Assembly: GCA_029210465.1 (NCBI GenBank)
Contig: JARGDL010000007.1
Span: 1 to 64,000 of the forward strand
Origin: Stygiobacter electus
GTDB taxonomy: Bacteria; Bacteroidota; Ignavibacteria; Ignavibacteriales; Melioribacteraceae
Direction: 5' to 3'
Length of the DNA stretch: 64,000 nt
This document shows positions 7,027-16,353 of this stretch, piece by piece. The notes beneath the pieces were generated by a model. It saw nothing but the letters and a program-made list of their open reading frames with translations, did not search any database and was not told the DNA's origin. The stretch's first letter is position 1. Each line of letters begins with the position of its first letter. The translations under genes and the position numbers were made by a program.

Positions 7027-7861
7027 CGAATCAAAAAAAATAACGAAAGAAAGCAAAAGCAGTTTTTACTATGCATTAAGTTTATTGGAAAAACCAAAAC
7101 GGGAAGCAATGAATACTGTTTATGCTTTTTGTCGTAAGACTGATGACATTGTTGATGTTGGAAATGAATCTGATGATGTGAAATATGAAAGACTTCGTAA
7201 ATGGAGAAATGAACTTGAAAAAGCATTAAAAGGAAATTCTGAAATTCAACTTTTGAATAAATTAATAATTTACATTAAACAATTTAATATTCCACTCGAT
7301 CCATTTTTTGAATTAATAGCTGGTGTTGAAATGGATCTTCAAAGAAAAAGATTTTTAACATTTGATGACCTATCTAATTACTGCTATTTAGTTGCATCAA
7401 CAGTTGGATTAATGAGTATCGAAATTTTTGGATACAAACATCAATCAACTAAAGATTATGCTGTGAATCTTGGTAAGGCAATGCAACTAACTAATATTTT
7501 GCGAGATGTAAAAAAAGATTATGAAAATGGAAGAATATATTTACCACAAAATGATTTAAAGCTATTTAATTATTCTGAAGAAGATCTCAGGAATAAAATT
7601 TACAATCAACATTTTATCAATTTAATGAAATATGAAGCAAATAGAGCAAAATATTTTTATCAAAAAGCAAATGAGTCATTAAACCATGATGACAAGCGTT
7701 CAATGTTTGCTGCCAGAGCAATGCAACATATTTATTTTCGTTTGTTGAAAAAATTAGAACAAGAAAATTATGATGTAATTAATAAGAACATTAAAGTAAA
7801 CAAGTTTGAAAAAGTATCTATTGCAATTGGAGTATGGGCAAAATATAGTTTAGTTTATTAA
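7019..7861 (+). CDS. hpnD: Presqualene diphosphate synthase HpnD
   Basis: This 280-residue squalene/phytoene synthase-family enzyme has Asp-rich motifs DDIVD (42-46) and RDVKKDYENGRIYLP (starting near 162). HpnD condenses two farnesyl diphosphates to presqualene diphosphate. The second motif with NGRIYLP is close to phytoene/squalene synthase consensus, so a phytoene synthase activity cannot be excluded from sequence alone. Its start lies inside hpnC, and its stop overlaps the hpnE start codon (TAATG), indicating translational coupling. The three gene products would act one after another in the cytoplasm or at the membrane face. Confidence 0.87.
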   Translation: MFDESKKITKESKSSFYYALSLLEKPKREAMNTVYAFCRKTDDIVDVGNESDDVKYERLRKWRNELEKALKGNSEIQLLNKLIIYIKQFNIPLDPFFELIAGVEMDLQRKRFLTFDDLSNYCYLVASTVGLMSIEIFGYKHQSTKDYAVNLGKAMQLTNILRDVKKDYENGRIYLPQNDLKLFNYSEEDLRNKIYNQHFINLMKYEANRAKYFYQKANESLNHDDKRSMFAARAMQHIYFRLLKKLEQENYDVINKNIKVNKFEKVSIAIGVWAKYSLVY

Positions 7862-9183
7862 TGAAAAGTGTAATAATAGTTGGTGGTGGTCTTGCTGGAT
7901 TAACTTCTGCTTTTTATCTCTCACAAAAAAAATATAATGTTACCCTAATTGAATCTTCCCCTAAACTTGGCGGTAGAACCTATTCACTTTATAATAAAAC
8001 TGAAAATAATTTTTATGACAACGGACATCATTTATTAATGGGTTGTTATCGTGAAACTCTTCAACTTATAAATCAAGTGAAGACTTTTGACAAAATCGAA
8101 ATTCAAGAAAATTTAGAAGTTAACTTTGTTGATGAAAATAGTTTTGCTTATAAATTAAAATCAATAAAAATAATTTATCCACTAAATTTACTTTTAGCAA
8201 TCTTGAACTTTAAAGCAATTACTTTTAAGGAAAGATTAAGAATAATTGATTTCATGTTTGATATTGCTTGTTGTTTCAAAGAAGATTTAGAAAATTTAAC
8301 GGTACTTGAATGGTTGTTATTAAAGAACCAAAGTGATGAAACGATAAATAAATTCTGGGAAATTTTAGTCGTAAGTATAATGAACACAACACCCGAAAGA
8401 GCATCTGCTTTGATATTTTCAAATGTATTAAAAGAAATATTCTTAACTGGTAAAAACTCATCAAAATTTATTTTGACGAAATCAGGTTTATCAGAAATTT
8501 TTGTCAATCCGATAGAAAACTTTTTAAGCAAAAGTCAAAATAAAATTTTTACAAATGAACGTTTAGAAAAATTAATGATTGAAAATAATATTGTAAAAAA
8601 AATATTAACGAATAAAAACAGTTATGAAAAATTCGATTATGTAATATTAGCAATTCCACCATATTCATATTCAAGAATAAAATTTTATGATGAAAAGCAA
8701 AATGAATTCTACCCGCTATCGCAAGTACTTTCAAAAGAATTCAAATATTCACCGATTTTAAATATTCATATTTGGTTAAATGAAAATATTTTTGATAAAA
8801 AATTTTATGGTTTATTGAATTCAGAGATTGATTGGATTTTTAATAATGAAAAACATATAAGTATAACAAAAAGCAATGCAGAAAGTTTAATACACATGGA
8901 TAATAATTCAATTATGGATTTAATTTATTCGGATTTAAAAAATTATTTCCCTAATTTCTCAAAAGAAAAAGTAAATGACTTTAAAATTATAAAAGAAAAA
9001 AGAGCAACTTTTATTCCCAATATTGCATCAAACAAACTTAGAAAAGAGATTAAAAGTGAATTTGAAAATTTAATATTAGCAGGAGATTGGTTGACATTGG
9101 AATTTCCAGCAACAATTGAAGGTGCGATAATGAGTGGGAAAAACGCTGTACAAATAATAGATAACAAGTTAGCAAGCAATTAA
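7861..9183 (+). CDS. hpnE: Hydroxysqualene dehydroxylase HpnE
   Basis: The 440-residue FAD-dependent amine-oxidase/desaturase-fold protein starts with the dinucleotide-binding motif GGGLAGL (8-14), followed by an acidic residue at the end of the second strand (LIES) and GGRTYS. The C-terminal LAGDWLTLEFPATIEGAIMSGKNA completes the FAD site. HpnE reduces hydroxysqualene to squalene in the HpnCDE route. Related proteins are carotenoid desaturases, but the HpnCD context favours squalene. No squalene-hopene cyclase gene is in the window, so the end product (hopanoid or other) is open. Confidence 0.87.
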   Translation: MKSVIIVGGGLAGLTSAFYLSQKKYNVTLIESSPKLGGRTYSLYNKTENNFYDNGHHLLMGCYRETLQLINQVKTFDKIEIQENLEVNFVDENSFAYKLKSIKIIYPLNLLLAILNFKAITFKERLRIIDFMFDIACCFKEDLENLTVLEWLLLKNQSDETINKFWEILVVSIMNTTPERASALIFSNVLKEIFLTGKNSSKFILTKSGLSEIFVNPIENFLSKSQNKIFTNERLEKLMIENNIVKKILTNKNSYEKFDYVILAIPPYSYSRIKFYDEKQNEFYPLSQVLSKEFKYSPILNIHIWLNENIFDKKFYGLLNSEIDWIFNNEKHISITKSNAESLIHMDNNSIMDLIYSDLKNYFPNFSKEKVNDFKIIKEKRATFIPNIASNKLRKEIKSEFENLILAGDWLTLEFPATIEGAIMSGKNAVQIIDNKLASN

Positions 9184-9204
9184 TCATAAAATCAGGAGGT
9201 AAAA

Positions 9205-10512
9205 ATGTCCTTGCTAAAAGAAAAACTACAAGAAAAAATCGCAATTGAAAGACCACGCACCGAAAAATTATTAAAAGAATATGGTAATGTTAAAGTTGAT
9301 GAAGTTACTATTGGTCAAATCATTGGTGGAATGCGTGATATTAAAAGTCTTGTTACAGATATTTCATATCTCGATCCATATGAAGGCATTCGCTTCAGAG
9401 GTTTGACAATTCCAGAAGTACTTGAAAAATTACCAAAAGTACCCGGTGCAGAAATGCCTTATGTTGAAGGATTCTACTATTTTCTTTTGACTGGTGACCT
9501 TCCAACAGAAAATGAAGTAAATGCAATTCATGAAGAATTTAACAGTCGTAAACAAGTGCCTGACTATGTTTTTAAAATTATTAAATCAATGCCGATTGAT
9601 TCACATCCAATGACAATGTTTGCAACTGCAATAATGTCAATGCAAAAAGATTCTATCTTTGCAAAAAAATATCATGAAGGTGTAAAGAAAACTGATTACT
9701 GGCAATATTATTTTGAAGATGCTTTGAATCTTTTAGCAAAATTACCTGAGATTGCGGCTTTCATTTACAGATTAAAATACAGAAATGGAGATATTATTCC
9801 ACCAGATCCAAATTTAGATTTTGGTGGTAACTTTGCACACATGATGGGAATTGCAAAACCATACGATGATATTTCACGCTTATATTTTATTCTTCATAGT
9901 GATCATGAAAGTGGAAATGTTAGTGCACATACAGGTCATTTAGTAGCAAGTGCATTATCCGATATGTATTATGCAATTAGTGCTATGCTAAATGGTTTAG
10001 CTGGTCCACTTCATGGTTTAGCAAATGAAGAAGTTCTTCGTTGGTTGCATGGTGTTTATGCTCAATTGGGTGGAAAAATTCCAACTGAAGAAGAAATGAA
10101 AAAATTTGTAAATGATACTCTTGATGCTGGTAAAGTTATTCCTGGTTTTGGTCATGCAGTTTTGAGAAAAACAGATCCACGTTATATGGCTCAGCGTGAA
10201 TTTTGTTTGAAACATTTACCAGATGATCCACTCTTTAAATATGTTGACCTACTTTTCAAAGTCGTTCCGGATATTTTACTTGCTCGTGGTAAAGCAAAAA
10301 ATCCATGGCCAAATGTTGATGCACAATCTGGTGTAATTCAATGGTATTATGGTGTTAAAGAATATGATTTTTATACTGTACTTTTTGGAATTGGTCGTTC
10401 TTTAGGTGTAACAGCAAATATTGTTTGGGCAAGAGCATTAGGTTACCCAATTGAAAGACCAAAATCTCTTACAACAAAAATGCTTGAAGATATTGCATTT
10501 GGTAAGAAGTAA
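9205..10512 (+). CDS. gltA: Citrate synthase, eukaryotic-type
   Basis: A 435-residue citrate synthase condensing oxaloacetate and acetyl-CoA. The catalytic triad is visible: His270 in GPLHGLANEEV, His317 in GFGHAVLRKTDPR and Asp372 in NVDAQSG. The N-terminus (IGQIIGGMRDIKSLVTDISYLDPYEGIRFRG) and overall length match the mitochondrial-like si-citrate synthases found in Ignavibacteria and relatives, not the common bacterial hexameric type. A strong AGGAGG lies six bases before the ATG. It converges on malate dehydrogenase, its neighbouring enzyme in the TCA cycle, with a shared terminator between them. Confidence 0.95.
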   Translation: MSLLKEKLQEKIAIERPRTEKLLKEYGNVKVDEVTIGQIIGGMRDIKSLVTDISYLDPYEGIRFRGLTIPEVLEKLPKVPGAEMPYVEGFYYFLLTGDLPTENEVNAIHEEFNSRKQVPDYVFKIIKSMPIDSHPMTMFATAIMSMQKDSIFAKKYHEGVKKTDYWQYYFEDALNLLAKLPEIAAFIYRLKYRNGDIIPPDPNLDFGGNFAHMMGIAKPYDDISRLYFILHSDHESGNVSAHTGHLVASALSDMYYAISAMLNGLAGPLHGLANEEVLRWLHGVYAQLGGKIPTEEEMKKFVNDTLDAGKVIPGFGHAVLRKTDPRYMAQREFCLKHLPDDPLFKYVDLLFKVVPDILLARGKAKNPWPNVDAQSGVIQWYYGVKEYDFYTVLFGIGRSLGVTANIVWARALGYPIERPKSLTTKMLEDIAFGKK

Positions 10513-10545
10513 TAAACTTTACTTATTAAAATAATATTATTAAAG

Positions 10546-10579
10546 AAACGGATTAACATAATTATTTGTTAATCCGTTT
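10546..10579. terminator. Bidirectional terminator between citrate synthase and malate dehydrogenase genes
   Basis: A perfect 13-bp inverted repeat (10546-10558 and 10567-10579) has an eight-base loop. T-rich sequence follows on the plus strand and A-rich sequence precedes it, so it can end transcripts from both sides. It serves the two converging TCA genes. Confidence 0.85.
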
Positions 10580-10603
10580 TTATCTTTTTGTAAGAAAGTT
10601 GTT

Positions 10604-11569
10604 TTAAAATCCTAATCTTTCCATATCAGCAATAAGATTTTTAACAGCATTAACAGAATTATTAAATGCTATTTGTTCTTCATTATCAAGTTTAAATTCA
10701 ATGATTTTTTCAGCACCGTTTGAACCTAAAACAACCGGAACACCTACATAATAACCATTAACATTAAATTCACCATTTAAATATGCACAAGCTGGTAATA
10801 CTCTTTTTTCATCATATAAAATAGATTTTGCCATTGCAATTGCAGATGATGCAGGTGAATAAAATGCAGAACCAGTTTTTAATAAATTAACAACTTCACC
10901 GCCTGCCATTTTTGTTCTATTTACTAAAGCTGCCATAACTTCTTTTGCTTTTTCTGCATTGTTATATTTTCTTTCAAGCAATTCCATTGCTGGAATACCA
11001 TTTACATTTGCATAACGAACGATAGGAACCATAGTATCTCCGTGTCCGCCGAGAACCATTGCATTAACATCTTTAACAGAAACTCCGAGTTCCCAAGCGA
11101 TAAAAGTTGCAAAACGTGAAGAATCTAAAACACCAGCTTGCCCAATAACTCGATTGTGCGGAAAACCGGTTATCTTTTGGCATAATGTTACCATTGCATC
11201 AAGTGGATTTGAAATAACAATAACAATTGAATTAGGTGCGTATTGTTTTACATTTTCAGCAACTGTTTTCATTATGTTGGCATTAACAGTCAAAAGGTCA
11301 TCGCGACTCATACCAGGTTTTCTTGGTAAACCAGCAGTTATGATAACAATATCAGAACCTTCTAAATCTTTGTAATCATTTGTTCCTTTCATATTGACAT
11401 CAAATCCATCAACGCGAGAAGCTTCAACGATATCTAATGTTTTGCCTTGTGGTAAACCTTCGACGATATCAAAAAGAACAACATCACCTAATTGTTTTTG
11501 TGCAATTAGTTGTGAAAGTACACCACCAATTTGTCCGCCACCTACTAAAGAAATTTTTTTTCTTCCCAT
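10604..11569 (-). CDS. mdh: Malate dehydrogenase
   Basis: From the ATG at 11569 the enzyme has 321 residues, typical of LDH-like bacterial malate dehydrogenases. It shows the NAD-binding GGGQIGG near residue 10 followed by an acidic residue (VLFDI), the substrate-binding [10 protein letters not shown], and the catalytic GGHGDTMVP. Arg in the mobile loop ([10 protein letters not shown]) fits malate rather than lactate. The frame is open 22 codons further upstream, but ACGGAGAT lies just before the internal ATG and the family starts there. It interconverts malate and oxaloacetate, feeding the adjacent citrate synthase. Confidence 0.95.
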   Translation of the reverse strand: MGRKKISLVGGGQIGGVLSQLIAQKQLGDVVLFDIVEGLPQGKTLDIVEASRVDGFDVNMKGTNDYKDLEGSDIVIITAGLPRKPGMSRDDLLTVNANIMKTVAENVKQYAPNSIVIVISNPLDAMVTLCQKITGFPHNRVIGQAGVLDSSRFATFIAWELGVSVKDVNAMVLGGHGDTMVPIVRYANVNGIPAMELLERKYNNAEKAKEVMAALVNRTKMAGGEVVNLLKTGSAFYSPASSAIAMAKSILYDEKRVLPACAYLNGEFNVNGYYVGVPVVLGSNGAEKIIEFKLDNEEQIAFNNSVNAVKNLIADMERLGF

Positions 11570-11640
11570 AATATCTCCGTTATTAATTAAAATTTTGTTT
11601 ACACTGAAATATAAAAATATTAGAGATGAAAACACAAAAT

Positions 11641-12054
11641 CTATTTGAGGTTTATAACAAGAATTACTTGTGTGCCATTAGGAGTGAAGTTATAAATTAA
11701 ATCATCAAGAAAGTTTTTCATAATGTGAATACCACGGCCACTTTCTTTTAAGATATTTTCTGGTTTGGTTGGGTCTGGAACAGAAGAAATATCAAATCCT
11801 TTCCCTTCATCTTTTAATGATACGTAAAGTTTGTTGTTCTCAATGTAAACGTCTATTTCAACATGCTTTTCTTCATTATAATTATTCCCATGCTTCATAC
11901 TGTTTGATATTGCTTCAGAAAAGGAAAGTGCAAGACTGTTAATTTTATTTTTATCAATATTTAAAGATTTTGCAATTTGAATGATATCTTCTTCAAGTTC
12001 TGGTAAAATTTCCGGATTTGATTTTACAATTTTATGTAAAAGATAAGTTGTCAA
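11641..12054 (-). CDS. RsbW-like anti-sigma factor serine kinase
   Basis: A 137-residue HATPase_c protein of the RsbW/SpoIIAB type, covering only the kinase fold. The N-box ([13 protein letters not shown]), G1 box (KDEGKGFD) and G2 box (ESGRGIHIM) are all present, so ATP binding is expected. Such proteins bind a sigma factor or phosphorylate an anti-anti-sigma (STAS) partner. No STAS or sigma gene is adjacent, so the partner lies elsewhere. The start is TTG at 12054 with AAAGGA eight bases upstream. It may be transcribed together with mdh, which begins 71 bases downstream. Confidence 0.85.
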   Translation of the reverse strand: MTTYLLHKIVKSNPEILPELEEDIIQIAKSLNIDKNKINSLALSFSEAISNSMKHGNNYNEEKHVEIDVYIENNKLYVSLKDEGKGFDISSVPDPTKPENILKESGRGIHIMKNFLDDLIYNFTPNGTQVILVINLK

Positions 12055-12119
12055 GATTTCCTTTTAGATTTTTTATTTTATCAAAAAATATAATTCGATT
12101 AAATATTGTGCAAATGAAA

Positions 12120-14015
12120 TTAAAATTTATAATAAAGACGTAAATCTAAATTTGCAATTTCTCTTTTTTTATTTGATTCGTCTTTTATGAATTCATACCA
12201 GCTATAAATTTTGAGATCGAGTTTGTCGATCAAATTAATTAAAATGTCAAAAGTTGGACCTACACTTGAATATTGAGTTAATAATTTTTTCTCTTTTGCA
12301 TTAATAAATGAAAATGTTTTTAATGAAAAGAATTTTAATCCAAGATTAAATTCAATTAAAGAGTATTTATAAAAAAAAGATTGCTGAATAAATTTTTCTT
12401 CAAGATGTCTTTGTGGCGCTTCTGAAAAATTTTGCCAGTTAAAATTTCCTTGTTCGGAAAGTTTTAAGTATCCTCCAAAATTTACACCGAAGTATTTATT
12501 AAAAATTATTTTGCTTGAATCACGAAAACCGAATTGTCTAAACGAATAACTTTTATAATTTGGATTTAGTTCTTCATAATTGAATACAGTGTAATTTGCA
12601 GATACTTCAGCGGAATTTTTTGTAATTAAAAATTTGCTGACAAATTCTCCACCTGTTAAAAATTTAATTGTTCTTTTGATATTGTTGTTTGAACTTCTTT
12701 CAGCAAAAATATAAACCATTTTGTTTATGCTTGTTTCTAAATTTATAAACACATTAAAAAATTTATTGAAATTGTGAATGAAGTTTATATTACCTATTGA
12801 AAGTAGTTCATCGCGATCGTCAAAATTCAAATTGCTTGGAGTATCATATTGTAGTTTACGATGAAACAGTGTAAATGAAATGATGTTTTTATTGAAGATG
12901 TAAGACCCATTTAGTGATAGATTTGCTAATTGCGATGAATTGTTTTTTTGTTCTTCTAATATTTTTCTTTCTTCAAAAACAATATTTGAAATACCTTCGT
13001 ATTTGTTTGGTTGATGCTTTTCGTCTCGTTCGGTATATGAAAATCTAAATGCAAAATTGTAATTTGTTTTTTTGTACTCGATCAATGATAAAAATTCCAA
13101 TCTAAGTTCATTGATTTTTGTATCGTAGTTGATGTTAGCGATGTTGTTTAATGAAATATATTTAGTTTTGCGGTCAATATCTCTGAATGCTATTCGACCA
13201 ATTAAATCAAAAGAAAATGGTGAATCGTTTTGTATTAGTTTTAATCTTTCCTGAATGTTATAGTTTGTCTCTATTCTGCTTTGAATATTGTTTGAAATAT
13301 TAAATTCATCGCTCGTTAATTTATCTGCGGTGAAGTAAAAATCTCTTCTTTGTTGTATATAGTTTGCACTTATAATGTTAGTAAAATTTTCACTAATGTT
13401 ATTTGAAAAGTCAAAGTATAATAAACGTAAAATATTTTTCTTTGGAGAAATATCTTCATTTCTATATTTAATTATTGAGTTAATTTCAAACTCGCCTAAA
13501 TTAAAATCATCAACATTAGTCTCGAATCCATAGACGTAGCCATTATCTTTTTCATTCAATTGATTATTCTGTTCAAATCCGAAAAAGGGGATTAAATTTA
13601 ATTTTGAGACGGGTGAATAATCCAAAAATAAAATTGAAGTTAAAACAGAAGCTTTATTCAAACCAACATTTCTATCGTCATTGTAAATGTTATTCCCAAA
13701 ATCAAGTCCTAAATTAAATTGTTCATTAAACTGATAATTAGTTTGTGCATTTAATGAATGCTCATCTTTAATATTTTTCAAATTGGTTTTTATGATTGTT
13801 GAATTAAATTGTTCATTAATGCCAAAGAATATTTTATTAAAGGTGAATGAATTTCTAAAATTAACAGAGTAAAAATTTGTATTGAGCTGTTTGTTGAAAG
13901 AATTTGACAAAAATTTATCGGTATATGATTTAGTAGAAAAAGAAAGACTATCTTTAGATTGCTGTGCAAAAATGAATAGCGGTAAAAGAAATAAAAAAAT
14001 GAAAAGTTGTTTCAT
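12120..14015 (-). CDS. Predicted outer-membrane beta-barrel protein
   Basis: The 631-residue protein has a signal peptide (1-18, ending FIFAQQ). The rest is a long series of alternating amphipathic strands rich in Tyr, Phe, Asn and Lys, ending in ...LRLYYKF. A terminal aromatic residue is the usual outer-membrane insertion signal. No named family is recognised. Its ATG overlaps the stop of the FN3 lipoprotein gene (TAATG), so the two are translationally coupled and probably work together at the outer membrane. Function is unknown; it could be a pore or an assembly partner for the lipoprotein. Confidence 0.65.
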   Translation of the reverse strand: MKQLFIFLFLLPLFIFAQQSKDSLSFSTKSYTDKFLSNSFNKQLNTNFYSVNFRNSFTFNKIFFGINEQFNSTIIKTNLKNIKDEHSLNAQTNYQFNEQFNLGLDFGNNIYNDDRNVGLNKASVLTSILFLDYSPVSKLNLIPFFGFEQNNQLNEKDNGYVYGFETNVDDFNLGEFEINSIIKYRNEDISPKKNILRLLYFDFSNNISENFTNIISANYIQQRRDFYFTADKLTSDEFNISNNIQSRIETNYNIQERLKLIQNDSPFSFDLIGRIAFRDIDRKTKYISLNNIANINYDTKINELRLEFLSLIEYKKTNYNFAFRFSYTERDEKHQPNKYEGISNIVFEERKILEEQKNNSSQLANLSLNGSYIFNKNIISFTLFHRKLQYDTPSNLNFDDRDELLSIGNINFIHNFNKFFNVFINLETSINKMVYIFAERSSNNNIKRTIKFLTGGEFVSKFLITKNSAEVSANYTVFNYEELNPNYKSYSFRQFGFRDSSKIIFNKYFGVNFGGYLKLSEQGNFNWQNFSEAPQRHLEEKFIQQSFFYKYSLIEFNLGLKFFSLKTFSFINAKEKKLLTQYSSVGPTFDILINLIDKLDLKIYSWYEFIKDESNKKREIANLDLRLYYKF

Positions 14016-15007
14016 TACTGAATCAATGTAAAATTATAAAAATCTGTTATACTATTTGGCTCATTTGAATTTGGCAAAAATGCAATTATTCGCCATTTAT
14101 ATTTTTTACCAATATTTAAATTTAAGTTCATTGGTAAACTCACTTCCTCCTTTATTTTATTTGTATTCAATGAAGTTTCAAATACTAAGATATCAGTATT
14201 ATACTCAAAAATTGTAATTTTATAAACAGCTGGCAGGGAACAAGTTATAAATTTAATTTCATTTAATTTATTAATTATTCCATTGTTTGATGGATATACT
14301 TGTTTTGGTAAATCAAGAATTTTTGCAGTTACAGCTAAAGTAGCTTGGCTTTTTAATCCGCCTTTATCTACCGCTTTTATCCTATAATAAAAATTTTGCA
14401 AAACTTTTAAGTTTGTTTTGTCTTCAAAAAATGTTGAGTTAGTTTTTTTATAAACTTCATCCATGTTGTAAAAAAAATCAGAGGTATCACGAAAAATTTC
14501 GTAGTAACTAATATCAGTATCAAAAAGTTGTGTCCATTTCAAATTTATTGAAAGCTCACCATTTGTATTTTTAGGAATTACTGATTCAATTATGGGTCTT
14601 GTTGGTGTATATATATTTTCAGGTTTTGCAAAAACAATTTTAGTAAAGCCGCTTTCTTTATAGTCTTTATTAATAGCTTTCAATTTATAAAAGTATGTTA
14701 ATTCATATTCAAGTTTGGTATCTAAATAAAATTTATCACTAGTTGTTTTAATTAATGAAAAATTAAGTGAATCACTTACACTTCTATAAATTAAATATCT
14801 ATCAGTTGAATTATTTGGAATCCATTCAAGACCTATTTGTCCATCGAATGCACCGTACACTTTAAATCCCATTGGGATTTGTGGTACAGAATTATCCTCG
14901 TAGAATGTAATTTCTTTTTCTCTACAGCTTAAAAATAAAAGCATTAAAAGTAAATTATATATTTTCAATTTGGCCACGTTTTGGAATTTCAACATTTTGA
15001 AAACCAT
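14015..15007 (-). CDS. Fibronectin type III lipoprotein
   Basis: The protein has up to 330 residues with a hydrophobic segment ending in the lipobox LLFLSC near residue 28, so it is a predicted lipoprotein. Two fibronectin type III-like domains follow (about 42-125 and 135-230: IGLEWIPNNSTDRYLIYRS..., then LKWTQLFDTDISYYEIFRD...), then a third beta-rich domain. The gene begins inside the 3' end of the beta-CASP gene (53-base overlap), and its stop overlaps the next start. Start could be the first ATG (15007) or the fifth codon (14995). FN3 modules suggest binding to surface carbohydrate or protein. Confidence 0.75.
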   Translation of the reverse strand: MVFKMLKFQNVAKLKIYNLLLMLLFLSCREKEITFYEDNSVPQIPMGFKVYGAFDGQIGLEWIPNNSTDRYLIYRSVSDSLNFSLIKTTSDKFYLDTKLEYELTYFYKLKAINKDYKESGFTKIVFAKPENIYTPTRPIIESVIPKNTNGELSINLKWTQLFDTDISYYEIFRDTSDFFYNMDEVYKKTNSTFFEDKTNLKVLQNFYYRIKAVDKGGLKSQATLAVTAKILDLPKQVYPSNNGIINKLNEIKFITCSLPAVYKITIFEYNTDILVFETSLNTNKIKEEVSLPMNLNLNIGKKYKWRIIAFLPNSNEPNSITDFYNFTLIQ

Positions 15008-16352
15008 GACTTAATAATTTCTTTTGAAAAATATTTTGCTGTTCTATTTCACCATGAACTAAAAATATTTTTTTCAAAGATTTTTTATCCAAAGTATTAG
15101 TGTAATTAAGCAATTCGTCAGAATCGGCATGTGCACTAAAAGAATCCAACACAATTACTTCTGCATTTACATTATAAGGATCACCAAAAATATTAACTTG
15201 TTTTTGACCATCAATTAATTTTCTTGCTAAAGTGTTTTCTGCTGCATAACCAACAATTAAAATAATGTTATTTGGATTTTCAATATTGTTAGCAAGATGA
15301 TGTAATATTCTTCCAGTTTCAGCCATACCTGAGCTTGATAAAATAAAACAAGGTCCAGAAATATCATTTAACTTTTTTGAATCATCAACATTTTTAACAT
15401 AAATCAATTTGTTGAAACCAAATGGATCTTCATTCTTATGAATAAATTCATTTGCTTCATTATCAAAACATTCTGGATGTAATCTGAAAACTTCAGTTGC
15501 ATTAACTGCAAGGGGGCTATCAACATAAACAGGAATTCTATCTTTTTCATTTCTATCAAAAATTCTGTGCAGAGCATAAACAATTTCTTGAGTTCTTCCT
15601 ACACTAAAAGCTGGAACGATTATTTTACTTTTATTCTTTATTGCTTTTAAAATTATTTCTTCAAGTTGTTTTTCAGAATCAAGAGGATTTTGATGAGTTT
15701 TACCTCCATAAGTGCTTTCAGAAATCCAGTAATCAACAGAAGGAATTATTTCAGGGTCTCGTAAAATTGGTAAATTCGGTCTTCCTAGATCACCCGAAAA
15801 TCCCAAATGATAAATTTTTTCATTCTCTTTTATTTTTAAATAAACTATTGAAGAACCAAGAATATGTCCAGCATCGTAAAAAGTAACTGAAATATTTGGT
15901 GTAATCTTAAACTCGAAATGATAATTAATTCCGATAAATTTTTTTAATGTTTCTAATGCATCATCTAAAACATATAATGGCTCGAATAAATTTTTATTTA
16001 GTTTTTTTCTTTTTTTATTTACAAACTCAACATCTCTTTCTTGAATGTGTGCTGAATCTTGAAGCATTATTGTGCACAAATCTCTTGTTGCAAATGTTGT
16101 ATAAATGTTCCCTTCAAAACCATTTTTAACAAGAGTAGGTAAATTTCCTGAATGGTCAATATGTGCATGTGATAAAATTACAAAATCTATTTCTTTAGGA
16201 TTGAAATAGCCAAATGTTCTGTTTAATTCATAAGCTTCTTTTCTTTTACCTTGATACAAACCGCAGTCTAATAAAAAAGTACTTTCATTTGTTTTTATTA
16301 AATGCATTGAACCAGTAACAGTTTGTGCAGCACCAATAAATTGAATTTGCAT
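14955..16352 (-). CDS. Metallo-beta-lactamase/beta-CASP RNA nuclease
   Basis: A 465-residue protein (from the internal ATG at 16352) of the CPSF/Ysh1-like family. The metallo-beta-lactamase Zn motif is SHAHIDHSG, and further conserved elements are DAGHILGS, FSGDLGR, the beta-CASP motif SVGRTQEIVYALHR, SSSGMAETGRILHHL, DSFSAHAD and a final VHGE. These are the metal ligands and domain order of active endo/exoribonucleases. It probably processes or degrades RNA in the cytoplasm. The upstream 12 codons of the open frame are not family-like and were dropped. It starts one base after the stop of the permease gene. Confidence 0.9.
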   Translation of the reverse strand: MQIQFIGAAQTVTGSMHLIKTNESTFLLDCGLYQGKRKEAYELNRTFGYFNPKEIDFVILSHAHIDHSGNLPTLVKNGFEGNIYTTFATRDLCTIMLQDSAHIQERDVEFVNKKRKKLNKNLFEPLYVLDDALETLKKFIGINYHFEFKITPNISVTFYDAGHILGSSIVYLKIKENEKIYHLGFSGDLGRPNLPILRDPEIIPSVDYWISESTYGGKTHQNPLDSEKQLEEIILKAIKNKSKIIVPAFSVGRTQEIVYALHRIFDRNEKDRIPVYVDSPLAVNATEVFRLHPECFDNEANEFIHKNEDPFGFNKLIYVKNVDDSKKLNDISGPCFILSSSGMAETGRILHHLANNIENPNNIILIVGYAAENTLARKLIDGQKQVNIFGDPYNVNAEVIVLDSFSAHADSDELLNYTNTLDKKSLKKIFLVHGEIEQQNIFQKKLLSHGFQNVEIPKRGQIENI

Positions 16353-16353
16353 A

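Noticed and set aside
11394-11648. 84-codon plus-strand ORF opposite malate dehydrogenase
   Set aside because: Antisense shadow of a strongly conserved gene.
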